A stretch of 64,000 nucleotides of DNA. It comes from Diaporthe sp. PMI_573. Taxonomy: Eukaryota > Ascomycota > Sordariomycetes > Diaporthales > Diaporthaceae. A model generated the notes under the pieces. It searched no databases. It worked only from the letters and a program-made list of their open reading frames with translations, and was not told where the DNA came from. Made by a program: the position numbers and the translations under genes. The stretch is from assembly GCA_021399435.1 (NCBI GenBank), contig JAJTUP010000015.1, positions 930,001 to 994,000 of the forward strand, in the 5' to 3' direction. Shown here piece by piece: positions 11,109 to 21,763 of the stretch (within the stretch, counting starts at the first letter, position 1; each line of letters starts with the position of its first letter).

Positions 11109-12191
11109 TGCAGAGTATCCCAGAACACGGGGTCTGTAAAGAAATGAATCAAGGTTGACTAATATTTCTTCTCGGAGCAAACATACCAATAGCATTTGAT
11201 GAGAGACAGGTCTGGCCTGGACAACAAGTCCCGAGATTGTATCTCAGCATGACGAATCTTTAAATGATGAATTACTCCAGATGTCGTTACTGGTTCTTAT
11301 GAAAGTGGTTTCGTTTTTAATCCGTGTACGTATGCTTCTTAAGCAGTATGTAGGCCCCTTCATACAGTGGTAAACGCTTGAATACGTTCTTATGAAAATT
11401 TGCAAATCCACCCATCTTTTATTTTGACGGTGGTATCGGGAGCTAAAGGATTGTTTCTGTAACTCGTTTACCAACTGTGGACAACTTGAAAAGCCAAGAA
11501 GCCACAGCGTAATATTCAGTTGTTTTCGTGATAACATTGCCTACTGATTCCGCGCGGTCACGTTCTTCTCATGTGAATTTTCCGGAAACAAAACACTGAA
11601 ATCCCAGTGCGATCCTGCCGTACACGAAAACGCTCCAGTGATCACACTTTGGCATTTGTCTTCGCTGTCATTGTCCGTCCCATCCCTTACCCGTCCCTTA
11701 GCCTGCCCTTTACCGTCACCGGTGGCTGCTACTTGAATCACTTTACCTGCATTCTCGTCAGGTGAGCCAATTCATGAAATGCGTTGCTTACAGAAAGTCT
11801 TGGAGCGATGCCTTTTATGTTCAAGGCTCACTCGTTCCTGGCATCAAGTACCTGTGATCTCACAGTCCAGGGTTCTCAATCTGATGCTGAAGTGGAGGGC
11901 TCCTGAAGTCGGGGGCACACATGACATTTACGATGCGTGCTCTCTGCTGGTTCGGCCCGAGTACGTCTCCTCATACGGCAACTATGCTGCCTTGGCAATT
12001 TTGAGCAATGTCTCGAATCTCTTCGGACTGATCGGGCACACTCACGCAGTAGTGGCTGCATTAGCAGCTGAGCGCTTGTCTCGCACAAATCCCTGCAACT
12101 TTAAGTTAGTGCTGACCTCTACAGATCCGGTTCTGCAACTTGGCGCAACATTTTGACTCCTCACTCACTAATCAGGTTGGAGTATACCACA
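11109..12191. other. Intergenic region
   Basis: I see no convincing gene here. Short open frames on both strands lack recognisable domains. The last part presumably carries the promoter of the HET-domain gene. Confidence 0.35.
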
Positions 12192-14291
12192 ATGCGGCTC
12201 CTAAATGTGCACACGTTCGAGTTTGAGGAATTCATCGGAGAAGTGGGTAACGGTATACCGCCTTACGCCATCCTTTCACACACCTGGGGTTCGGAGGAAG
12301 TGACGTTCAAGGACCATACCGAGAAGGGACAGGAGAGCAACCAGAAGAAGGGTTACGACAAGATCCGCGGGTGCTGCCATCTGGCAGAGGCCGAGGGTTT
12401 CCAATATGCCTGGATAGACACATGCTGCATTGACAAGTCCTCGAGCGCGGAGCTCTCAGAGGCTATCAACTCTATGTTCCAGTGGTACCGCGATGCTGCT
12501 ATCTGTTACGCCTACCTGGATGATGTCGACGGCTCTGAAGACCCAACCGGACTGGTTGACGGCGAAAATCAGTCGGCTGGCGGCTCATCTTTTGCCTGCA
12601 GTCGCTGGTTTACGCGCGGCTGGACGCTACAAGAACTGCTGGCGCCATCCGAGGTCATCTTTCTAGCCGCAGACTGGTCGGAGATCGGTACGAAGAGATC
12701 GCTGAGGAGTGCTGTCTCCCGCGTCACTCGTATCAGTGAGAAAGTGCTGGAGCAGTGTCGCTGGGATGAATACAGTGTTGCGCAAAAGATGTCTTGGGCA
12801 GCTTCACGCCAAACCACGCGGGTGGAGGACGAGGCTTACTGCCTAATGGGCCTGTTCGATGTCAATATGCCTCTGTTGTACGGGGAAGGGCGCAAAGCAT
12901 TCTCGCGCCTACAACAAGCGATCATGCAAAGGACGGAGGACCAGTCCATATTCGCGTGGTCGTATCCCGATGACGACCATTCACACACCTTGGTATCCGG
13001 AATGATGGCGCCTTCGCCACAATTTTTTAAGGACTCCTCACAGATCGAGATCTTGAATCGAAGTCACGACTATCAAGGTCCATTCGAGGTAGTCAACCAG
13101 CTTGTGAGGCTAAGGCTACGACTGTTAGATGGAATTCAGGGAATGAAGATACAGACATACGTGTCGAAGCCGCGTCTCTATAGCGTGCTTGAGGTTCAAC
13201 AAATCAACGAACGACCGCAGAGCCCCCCTCAAGGCACAAGGATGTCCACGCCTTCAAAACTTTCGCCTTTGCTGCAAGGAGCAGACAAAATTCCCAGTTT
13301 TTCTGGGTTGGCCTTTGAAGATGACCAAATCATTGAGATCAATGTCGACGGGATTAGTCCTCATGGCTCTCTGGACAACGATTTTGATAGCGGTTCTCAA
13401 GCTGGGGATAAGGCCGAGGGTCTGACCCCGATCGGTCAGCCTACTTGGCGATGGTACATCTATGAGACAGTTGCCATATTGCCTCTGAGATGTCGGGTCG
13501 GTCGAAGTGAGCTGGGAATCTTGCTGTCCAGGGGCTCGGCACACAACGTGGGCGGCATAGTGAATCTGCGGCTACACAATCCATCCATCGTCGTTATAGA
13601 CAAAATCAGGGACAAGCTGGAGGCTGCTGCGGTTCAAACGATGTACACTGCCGTCTCAGAGTCCCGGGAGCGGATCAACCCGTATGATGCATCAATCGAT
13701 CTCTCTTGGCCAGAAATACGTTACCATTCCTTGAAGATCGCGGGATACCGTGCCGTGAGAGAAGCAGGTCCCGCCTGGGTGGTCGAACCTGAAAAGGACC
13801 TAGTCAAGTCTTTACGTCCACAAGCCATCGCTCATGAACGGACCGATTACGCGCATGCACCAGTTGTCTTGTTTTACCACCAATCCGGCAAGGACTCATC
13901 CTACCCGACATTATTCCTCAGACTCATGGTTGTCAACCGATATGTGGCCAACCAACGAAGAACAGAATCTCTCATGATGTGTGATTTGGGGATCTACAAC
14001 CCTGCCAGTGCACGATCGACAGCATCAATGCTTGAGGACTTCCGCATCTACAGCGCCAATCTCCTGCAGCAAAGGGCGATTGAGGTTGCTTCAGGCCATG
14101 ATGGTCACTCGGTTGCTGTTAGGCTCAGGCAGGGATGTGGGGTTTTCTACGTGAACGTGTCTTTTCAGAAGGCACATCATGGGAGACTTCAAACGCCAGA
14201 TGATATTTCTGACACCTCAGAGGTCAATTTGCTAACGACCCAACTTTTCCCGAAGCTCAAATCCGCTCGAGCGTCATTCATCGAGCAGTAG
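12192..14291 (+). CDS. HET (heterokaryon incompatibility) domain protein
   Basis: An intronless gene of 699 codons. The N-terminal third is a HET domain with its three hallmark blocks: YAILSHTWG (25-33), WIDTCCIDK (74-82) and SRWFTRGWTLQELLAP (137-152). These are followed by the typical MSWAASRQTTRVEDEAYCLMGLFDV and LLYGEGRKAFSRLQQ region. HET domains are found in fungal proteins that trigger cell death on fusion of unlike individuals and belong to the wider TIR-like fold group. No NACHT, WD or ankyrin repeat is visible C-terminal to it. Residues 260-699 form a long region I cannot assign. The frame is open back to 12153 only from a TTG, so the ATG at 12192 (CACAATG) is the start. The neighbouring decayed transposon suggests a fast-changing locus. 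Confidence 0.9.
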   Translation: MRLLNVHTFEFEEFIGEVGNGIPPYAILSHTWGSEEVTFKDHTEKGQESNQKKGYDKIRGCCHLAEAEGFQYAWIDTCCIDKSSSAELSEAINSMFQWYRDAAICYAYLDDVDGSEDPTGLVDGENQSAGGSSFACSRWFTRGWTLQELLAPSEVIFLAADWSEIGTKRSLRSAVSRVTRISEKVLEQCRWDEYSVAQKMSWAASRQTTRVEDEAYCLMGLFDVNMPLLYGEGRKAFSRLQQAIMQRTEDQSIFAWSYPDDDHSHTLVSGMMAPSPQFFKDSSQIEILNRSHDYQGPFEVVNQLVRLRLRLLDGIQGMKIQTYVSKPRLYSVLEVQQINERPQSPPQGTRMSTPSKLSPLLQGADKIPSFSGLAFEDDQIIEINVDGISPHGSLDNDFDSGSQAGDKAEGLTPIGQPTWRWYIYETVAILPLRCRVGRSELGILLSRGSAHNVGGIVNLRLHNPSIVVIDKIRDKLEAAAVQTMYTAVSESRERINPYDASIDLSWPEIRYHSLKIAGYRAVREAGPAWVVEPEKDLVKSLRPQAIAHERTDYAHAPVVLFYHQSGKDSSYPTLFLRLMVVNRYVANQRRTESLMMCDLGIYNPASARSTASMLEDFRIYSANLLQQRAIEVASGHDGHSVAVRLRQGCGVFYVNVSFQKAHHGRLQTPDDISDTSEVNLLTTQLFPKLKSARASFIEQ

Positions 14292-15138
14292 ACGCAATGT
14301 AATGGTTGACGTGCGATTTCTGAAATGCCATTAATGTTTATGGAACTTTCATTGTCTCTTGCGCATGTACCTCATTGGACATTGGATCAGGACAGTTGAT
14401 CCATTCCGGATAATGTGTTGGACCACTAAATGAGAGGGCGCGCAAACTCATACCTGTCTACGAATGACGAACAACCTTGCCTTCTTCTACACAGGGGCCG
14501 TGAACACCTTCAACTCACGGGGAGGTACACATCTTTTCCATTCCAAGATCATACTCTTTTCAATAAACTCAGTGCTCCACGTTCCGAAATAACATGGTAG
14601 CTATCTCGTTGTCCAAACTCTTCCTTCCACGGGAGACTTGCGCCGAAGCGGATTTCCAGCTGACGATGGGCTGGCTATAAAGAGCACCGAGACAATATAA
14701 CTATGATATCAGAGGATCTCGTTCCCCCTTCACCAATATCTTGGATGCACCATTGTTGGCGGTACTGATTCCGGTGCCTGATTCTCAACATGTGTTTCTC
14801 TGGATATGTGACATAGCTTTCGTGATACATCCCAGCTCCTTAACTCGGTTATTAGCACAGTAAGCCAACCTAAGAGCTGGTAACTGTGGGGAGACAAAAG
14901 AGGGGGAGTTGAGACGGTGTTTTTACCTAGGTATGCAACCTATGTTACAATCAAGACAATTGTCCCAATCATCTTGATGTTGACCATGCAGTCAGCATCC
15001 TCAAACTTAATTTAATACTCAGGTATTTGAAGTTGAGGCGACCCCGCACCATCGCTGAGATGAAAAGTTCTGATTACGAATTTGTTCAAGTTCTCTTGAG
15101 ATTGTGAGATCATACTGTATTGATTGAACCCGCCCACG
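14292..15138. other. Intergenic region
   Basis: No coding frame of note. It separates the HET gene from the methyltransferase gene and presumably contains the promoter of the latter. Confidence 0.4.
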
Positions 15139-16008
15139 ATGGCCAGACAGAATGTTGCAGAGGAGTACAACACCGTAGCTTCAGACTGTATGTATAGTTC
15201 CATCCATGCCCACAACGACTGTCGCGCTTTCCAGATCCGGTTGCACTTGGGTTAAGCTCCATCTGGAGATAATTAATATGTCATAGATGAGGCCTTTACA
15301 GTAACCACACCTATCGGACGCCTGGAGACCGAGCTCTACCTCACCGCACTCGGCGATCCGACCGGGCTAACCGTCCTCGACCTCGGCGGTGGGACCGGCC
15401 TACGGGCCCGCCAGGCAGTTGAGCGTGGCGCGGACCTGGTGGACGTAGTCGACATTTCGGCCGAGATGCTTCATGTCGGCGAGAAGGAGGCAACGAAGAA
15501 CGGACTTGGTGATCGCATCCGGTGGTTCGAAGCCGATGTTGCGCAGTCTCTGAGCCACCTGGGCCTGAGGGAGTCATATGATGTCGTGCAGGCCAATTGG
15601 GTGCTGGACCATGTCGAGACTATCGAGGTCTTGGAGAGGATGCTTACGACTGTGGTGGCTTGCCTTAAGCCTGGCGGTCGGTTTATCTGCGTCCATGTGG
15701 TCAATCCGACCAGCTCTAATCTCAGGGGGAAAAAGTACGGGGTTTCACACACGGACCTCGAGGCTATTCCAGGAGGCCTCAAGTACTGGGTGACTTTATG
15801 GGGAACCGATCCACCCGTCAAGTTCGGCGGAGTGTCGCTCGAGGTTCTTTATTCCGGATCATTGGAGATGTACAAGAAGTTCGGGCTGGCTGATGTCAAA
15901 GTTGTACCCGTTGGGAAAACGGAAATCATTCAGGAGGACCCGGAGTTCTGGAAAGACTGCGTGGAGGAGCCTCCTGTTGAAGTTGTCACGGCCTCGAAGC
16001 CAAAGTAG
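15139..16008 (+). CDS. Class I SAM-dependent methyltransferase, 2 exons
   Basis: Exons 15139-15187 and 15287-16008 join across a 99-nt intron (GTATGT...TAG) to give 256 residues. The first exon encodes MARQNVAEEYNTVASD, and the second opens with YEAFTVTTPIGRLE. Motif I is VLDLGGGTG (46-54, with Gly in place of the usual Cys/Ala). It is followed by the acidic loop DVVDISAEML and a later VQANWVLDHV block, then CLKPGGRFICVHVV, the expected order of a Methyltransf_11/25-type fold. The size and lack of extra domains suggest a small-molecule methyltransferase. The acceptor substrate cannot be read from the sequence. There is no signal peptide, so it is presumably cytosolic. Confidence 0.85.
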
Positions 16009-16941
16009 GGTGGGGATCGAAGTGCAAGAAGCGACAGAATATATGCTACGGAGATCGGGACTTGTGGATCGGGTTCGGGGAAGGCATGCAGAACGAAGTC
16101 ACAGGATGGATTCTTTCTAGCATAGACAAGATGGAAAGGTGGCGAGAAATACGAGAGAGGATACACTCCATGCTATGTCTCACCCTTGTACCCTTAGCCG
16201 GCGACCACCATCCAACCGAGGGAGGCACCAGGTCGAGATTGCAAGTGGATGATCGCTTGAAGTGCATACATGTGACCACAAAACCAGGGCTGTTAGGAAC
16301 AGAGCAGCGGAGGCCGTCAACAGTGGCATGCTGGCTACTGCCACCTCGGCGTCTGCCCCGATCCCAAGATGCCAACTTTGGCTGACACCGGCTCTTTTGG
16401 GGTCTCAGCCATGTCGATAAACACGCGGAAATCGGCATATTCGAGTGTCTTGTCCCACGCCCTGTTGTGGCACTGTGGCTACGCCGCAATTAATTCCGAC
16501 GCGAAGGGCAGGCCCAGTTGGTAACCTCTTCCCGACGCGCACCTTCCGTGTATGCCAGACAGACATGGCAGACATGGCAGACATGGCAGACATGGCAGGC
16601 CCGACAGGCCCGACAGGACTCACTGACCGATGTGCAAGACCTGACCCAGGTGCCAGGTTCCGGCAGGTAGGTCGTTTGTCGTAGCGTGGCTTTCGTCATC
16701 CACTTGGCCGTCTCCGAAGCGCTCGTGTGCCTTCGCTTCCTGAAGTCCTCCAAACTGGGCCGCCCACTCGTCGATCCTTTTTCGTTTATACCTTCTCCCT
16801 CACTTATCAGCTCAGCAACACCCAATCCTGGTCGGCCTACAAGCAGGTGTTGGCTGCTGAAATGCGACTCCAGCGTCAAGAGCACTTTGCGTGATCGCCT
16901 CGAACCACATCTCGTCGTCGCGTCGCGCCACAGACTCCGTC
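16009..16941. other. Intergenic region with 9-bp repeats
   Basis: No gene was recognised. It contains the tandem repeat at 16561-16614 and, near 16750-16860, a CT-rich stretch ahead of the glycosyltransferase gene. Confidence 0.4.
16561..16614 (+). repeat. 9-bp tandem repeats in two blocks
   Basis: Four copies of AGACATGGC are followed directly by two copies of AGGCCCGAC. All units are 9 bp, so both blocks keep the same register. Confidence 0.9.
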
Positions 16942-18558
16942 ATGATATCAAATAGGCTTTTCACCGTGTTCTTCTTCGCCTGTATTTCCGCAGTCGTTCT
17001 CCTCATCACGGCTCAGCACCTCGACCACTGGGAGAGCACAAGTGGCCACTACTACACAGGCAACTCCAGCCCACATTTTGCTGTCAACACAAATGCGACA
17101 GCCTCGGCTTCCCTCGCCAGCGCCAGCGTCGGCCAAGCACCAAAAGCAACACCCGTCAAGGGTCAAGACCACGCGCCTGTCAGCAACGGACCGCAGTCAC
17201 CCCGCCCTGGTCATGACCTCACCTGCGAAGGCTTTCCAGATACCTCTGGCATCCTTCTGATCATGAAGACTGGTGCGTCCGAGGCGTTCGACAGGCTCCC
17301 CACACACTTGATCACCATACTCCGATGCCTCCCGGACTTCCTTCTCTTCTCCGACCTGGACCAGCACATTGCCGGATATCATGTCCGTGACAGCCTCGAA
17401 ACGGTTCTCAGCACTGCCAAGGACGACAATCACGAGTTCGACCTCTATCGACAACAGAAGGCCTGTGTTGTCGACCAGGAGATGTGCGCAAAAAATATAG
17501 ATGGGCTCCAGGGTGCAGGGTGGAATCTGGACAAGTATAAGAATATCCATATAGCCGAGAAATCCCACAGGCTACGGCCTGGCTACGAATGGTACTTCTT
17601 TGTTGATGCTGATACATATGTCTCCTGGCCCAATCTCATCCAGATGCTTCGAAAGCTCGACCCCACAAAACCTCGCTTCCTAGGCAGCCCGACCATGATC
17701 CAAGGTAACCTCTTCGCCCACGGTGGCAGCGGGTATGCCGTCTCCAGTGCAGCGATGATGGAATTTGCGGGCCAGCACCCTGGGATCGCGAACAAGTACG
17801 ACGCGCGGGTCAGGGACGTGTGCTGTGGGGACTACATGTTTGCGACTGCTCTCAAAGAAACCATCGGCATCGAGATGGAAAGCCTTGTGAGTGACGAGCG
17901 CTCATTAGCCGCTGCTACATCATTTTCGGCTGTGACGCGATGTAGTCTTACAAGCTGCTTCTGACTGACTTACTCCGTGCAGTGGCCAATGACCAATGGC
18001 GAGAAACCATCCTTGTTCCCTTTCGGAGACAGACAGTGGTGCCACCCCATTGGGACGATGCATCATATGAGCAGCGAGGAGGTCTCGGAATTTTGGGAGT
18101 TCGAACGCAAACGAGCGAGCAAGACACAAGACCCCTTGCTCTTCAAGCACATCTATCATGAATATTTTGAGCCGAAACTCATACCGGTGCGCCAGGACTG
18201 GGACAACAACTCCGACGGTTGGTTCTACGTCGATTTGGAATCACCAGACCACGACCGGGAGGACTGGCGAATCGACAGGTCAACCAAGGAGGAGGACAAG
18301 TCCGAGCTACAGAAGCTGGCCCATCTGAGCGCTGATGAATGCGCCAGGGCATGCGACGAACACGTTGATTGCTTCCAGTGGTCGTACGTGAACGAATGCT
18401 GCGGCATGAAAAAGAGCTTCCAGCTCGGAAGGCCCGTTAAGAGGCCAAAGGAAGACAAAGAGCGCATGACCAGTGGCTGGCCCGTCAGCAAGATCGATCG
18501 ATGGATTGGGTTGCAAGGAGAGTGCAAGGAGGTTCATTGGCCCGGGCTCAAGCCTTGA
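16942..18558 (+). CDS. Type II membrane glycosyltransferase, GT31 (Fringe)-like, with PAN-like C-terminus
   Basis: Exons 16942-17886 and 17983-18558 (96-nt intron) encode 506 residues. A short cytosolic end is followed by one membrane anchor (about 6-24) and a Ser/Ala/Thr-rich stem to residue 90, a Golgi type II layout. The catalytic part shows the metal-binding DxD motif in FVDADTYVSW (221-229), FLGSP (247-251), AHGGSGYAVS (259-268) and CCGDYMF (294-300), as in GT31/Fringe-like transferases. Residues 430-465 (LSADECARACDEHVDCFQWSY...CCGM) resemble a PAN/apple Cys pattern, which could bind carbohydrate or protein. The open frame begins earlier at a GTG, and the ATG at 16942, just before the anchor, is the sensible start. 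The sugar transferred and the acceptor are unknown. Confidence 0.83.
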
Positions 18559-19187
18559 GAGTGTATTTTGCAATGTGGAGGAGGTCAGACTGGAACCACA
18601 GGGCGACGTCGAAATAACGTTTGGGGTCTGGCGGACGGCCGCGATCTGGCCAGGACCCTGCGTCTCCGCTAGCGCCTCTGCAGCTGTCAGTCTCAAGCAA
18701 AGTATCACCCCCCAAGAGATGTATCCGTTCCCGGTATAGTAAATTAGATCATGTATTTCTTCGCAATACTCGCTGTGATAAATAGACCAGAGGCCACATG
18801 GGGTTATATGATAGATGCAGCTTTTAGCACCCATTTAAGTCATGTTTCTTAAGAATCGGCTTGCTTCTGCAGTCAATACATGATGACCACGGGGAAGCCT
18901 CCACGGGTTCTTGTGCCATCTTCCCCGGCGAGCACGGAAGGTTTTCACTCCCGGGCGCTGGACCGCCGCAAAAGATCGATCACGTCACCAGCCCCGCAGA
19001 CAACGAAACTGATGAACATCAATTTCAAATATCAGGCGCGCTCTCCCGCGGTATGTTGCTTGTGAGCAAAATCATCATATTGGCACTTGTTCCATAAACA
19101 AATCCGCACCCAGCTCTCACCGTAAGACCAAGTCTCCCAATTCTTGCAGCCAAAAGGACACAGGCGCTGTTGCCCAAGCCTGGGAAG
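18559..19187. other. Intergenic region
   Basis: No gene was recognised between the glycosyltransferase and the aldo-keto reductase genes, which run in the same direction. Confidence 0.4.
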
Positions 19188-20327
19188 ATGTCTCGCCTGT
19201 CCCTGTTGGCTTTGCCAGCTTTGTGTGCTGCTGCAACCGGGTCTGCCTGGCAACAGACCAGCCAGGACCTAAATAGTCCGCAGCGGCCTCTTCATGACGA
19301 TGGAGGCACCTCAGCCCACAGGTTGCCTAGCCTGAAGCTTAATGATGGATATGAGATTCCCACGGTATGTTGCTCATGCTTATTTTGCAAGACCAAGTCA
19401 AGTATTCATATCTCCTGCAATAGATCGCATACGGCTTGGGCACCAAGAATTACAAGAGAGGCGATGATTTCGACCAGGATATTGTGGATGTGACGTTGAA
19501 GGCACTGTCGGCCGGCTTCACCCACCTGGACGGAGCTGAGGGCAAGTTGCACCCCGGGCCCTCATACCACATGGGGGGACTAACAAGATGGCCCAGCTTA
19601 CAACAACGAGGAGGAGCTCGGCGCCGCGATCAAGTCATCCGGGATCGCCCGCGAGAAGCTCTTCGTCACCACCAAGGCCACGGTCAAGGCCGACAAGCCG
19701 ATCGAGGAGAACTTCTCGGCATCACTGAGGAAGCTGGGGCTGGACTACGTCGACCTGTACCTGATCCACTCGCCCTTCTTCGCGTCTGGCGACGCCAAGG
19801 TCCTCCAGGCCAAGTGGGCCGAGGTGGAAGCGATACGGGCCTCAGGCTGGGCTAGGTCGATCGGCGTGTCCAACTTCATCCAGGAGGACCTCGACGCGGT
19901 GCTGGAGACGGCGACGGTGAAGCCGGCTATCAACCAGATCGAGTTCCACCCGTATCTGCAGCATATCACCGGCGGCGGAAAGACGAGACTGCTCGACTAC
20001 CACCGTGAGAAGGGTATTGCTGTTAGCGGGTACGCCGGCCTGACTGCCATCACGAAGGCGGCGCCGGGACCCGTGGACGGGGCATATGCCAGGCTGGCGG
20101 ACAAGTACAATGTTACCGAAGGGGATGTGGCCCTTCGGTGGGCGCTGGACCAGGGTGTCGTGGCTATCACGACGAGCTCCCGGGAGGAGAGGCTGAGGGA
20201 ATACGTGGGCACACTGCCTTCATTCGAGCTTACGCCCGAGGAGGTCAAGGAGATCTCTGACCTAGGACTGAAGAAGCACTTCCGGGGCTTTTGGAGGGAC
20301 CAGTACGATGAAGATGACTGGAGGTGA
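19188..20327 (+). CDS. Aldo-keto reductase with N-terminal signal sequence, 3 exons
   Basis: Exons 19188-19364, 19424-19541 and 19597-20327 give 341 residues. The first intron is GT-AG (59 nt). The second (19542-19596, 55 nt) has a GC donor in the context GAGG|GCAAGT. The splice restores the AKR signature GFTHLDGAE-AYNNEEEL. The full catalytic tetrad is present: Asp95, Tyr100, Lys125 (VTTKAT) and His156 (YLIH). Later blocks WAEVEAIRASGWARSIGVSNF, NQIEFHPYLQ and the C-terminal GVVAITTSSREERL match NADP-binding parts of the fold. Unusually, the protein begins with MSRLSLLALPALCAAATGSA, a good secretory signal, plus about 30 extra residues before the barrel. It may act in the secretory pathway or outside the cell, which is rare for this family and should be treated as inference. 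Confidence 0.85.
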
Positions 20328-20596
20328 GTTGGGAGTGGGAGGCATTGGGAGGTAGCAGGAGGCATTAGGTCTCGGCCTGAGTCAGTCTCTCGCCGTGTAG
20401 ACTTCGCCTGTCAGTTGCGGGTCATTGCGTGTTGGATTGTTGGAGCTGATGAAAAATGCCAATGGCTGCTCTATATTGGCAGCATCGTAAATTGTATTTG
20501 ACGAGTGCATTCCTTCAAACGCATTATTGCATCAACACAGCCATACTCTTAAAAATTCAAGAACGTTGCTGCGGAGCCCCTGTTACTTTCCACACG

Positions 20597-20601
20597 ATAC
20601 T
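20597..20601. repeat. Target site duplication, left copy (ATACT)
   Basis: Five bases directly before the left LTR, repeated at 27193-27197 directly after the right LTR. Confidence 0.9.
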
Positions 20602-20757
20602 TGTCACGGTTTCGAGCAGGGCTATCGAATAGAGCAAGTGAACTGGTATTCTAATCTACAGACAATGGGGGGCTCTGAGCATGGTTATATGCTCGGGGAC
20701 CAATGGCGCTAAGCTAAAAAGAGCGTAGTAACGATATAGAGCCCCTGATTCGTGACA
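20602..20757 (-). repeat. Left LTR (3' LTR of the copia element)
   Basis: It starts TGTCACGGTTTCGAG and ends GATTCGTGACA, with a 7-bp terminal inverted repeat TGTCACG/CGTGACA. It differs from the right LTR at ten positions, and at each one it keeps G or C where the other has A or T. Confidence 0.95.
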
Positions 20758-21004
20758 CACCCCCAGACGATGAAGTCGTCTGTGACGATCGTGGGCTCGC
20801 TATTGTGGTGTTTTGGCCACAATGGGAGCGTTTGCGCACCTGAATAGAACAATGGGAAGCTTAATAGAACAATAGGAAATGAATAGGCGACTACCACAAG
20901 CGCTTTCTACGCTCAAATACACACTTAAACCCTTTATGCCCTGGCTTTTGGTGCTCGTTTCTGGTAATTCTGAGCAGTCGACCCTCTTTTTCTATGTGTT
21001 TTCA

Positions 21005-21032
21005 GACACACACACACATACACACACACACA
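21005..21032 (+). repeat. CA microsatellite
   Basis: An interrupted run of CA dinucleotides just before the proposed start codon of the antisense gene in the copia element. Confidence 0.85.
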
Positions 21033-21727
21033 TGATGCCGTCCCGCTCGGAGGCAACGAGCGCGCGGCTGGCGGCCCGCGCCGCCAACAAAGTGAGCTTG
21101 AGCTTGAAGGAAGCTGTGTTTCGAGCGTTTCGTTGACTTTAGAGCAGGGCAAGGCGGTCAAGAAGGTGGTAGTCCCTCCCCGTGAGGAGGAGGAGGAGGA
21201 GTCGAGCTCCTTAGACGACGAGGACATCCCTACCCACGGGGCTCGCCGTGCTGTTCCCTGCCTCGGGTATGTGCGGTCTGCTCTCGCGGGCAGCTTGGTA
21301 GGCACCTGCTTCGAGCAGGTCAATCCTGGCTGCTCGAAGCGGTGTCTGCGGTGCTCGTCCGGGCATAAGTGCGAGCCGTCCCCCGCTCGCGCCGTTGCCG
21401 CCGCCAACGAGCTCACCAGGCTCCTCGAGGCCGGTGGCTCCCCCCGCGTAGGTGCTCTTTTGTCCTTTAAGAAGCTCGTATCGCTAATCCTTCGAGCAGC
21501 AACTTGCTAATGCACGCCGTACGGTGCGCGAGCTGCTTACTGCTTCTGAGGAGGAGCTTGGAGAGGAGGAGGAGGAGGGTGATGATGATGAGGACGAGCA
21601 GGAGGAGGAGCTCGAGGAGGAGGAGGATGACGACGACAAGCCCACGGCTGTTGAGGAGGAGCATGCTGCTAATAAGTGCAAGCTTAAGGAGGGCCTCTGT
21701 GCCCTGGTTGACCTGCTCTTCAAGTAG
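21032..21727 (+). CDS. Acidic Cys-containing protein encoded antisense inside the copia element, 3 exons
   Basis: Proposed exons are 21032-21091, 21148-21447 and 21500-21727 (195 residues), with introns of 56 and 52 nt. Both acceptors lie in the same string GAGCAG, and using GAG instead would add one Gln each time. The protein has a basic start (MMPSRSEATSARLAARAANK), an acidic run (EEEEEESSSLDDED), a Cys cluster (residues C-x7-C-x3-C-x2-C-x5-C within GTCFEQVNPGCSKRCLRCSSGHKCEP), an Ala/Leu helix, a second very acidic run of about 35 residues and a short helix ending CALVDLLFK. The stop lies 36 bp from the pol stop, tail to tail. The sequence is GC-rich with no premature stops while the rest of the element is ruined. 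I do not recognise a function. The Cys cluster could bind metal. It may be an accessory gene of the element or a captured host gene. Confidence 0.6.
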
Positions 21728-21763
21728 GTAGTCTTGGGGGTAACCCTAAAAAATTTAACCATC

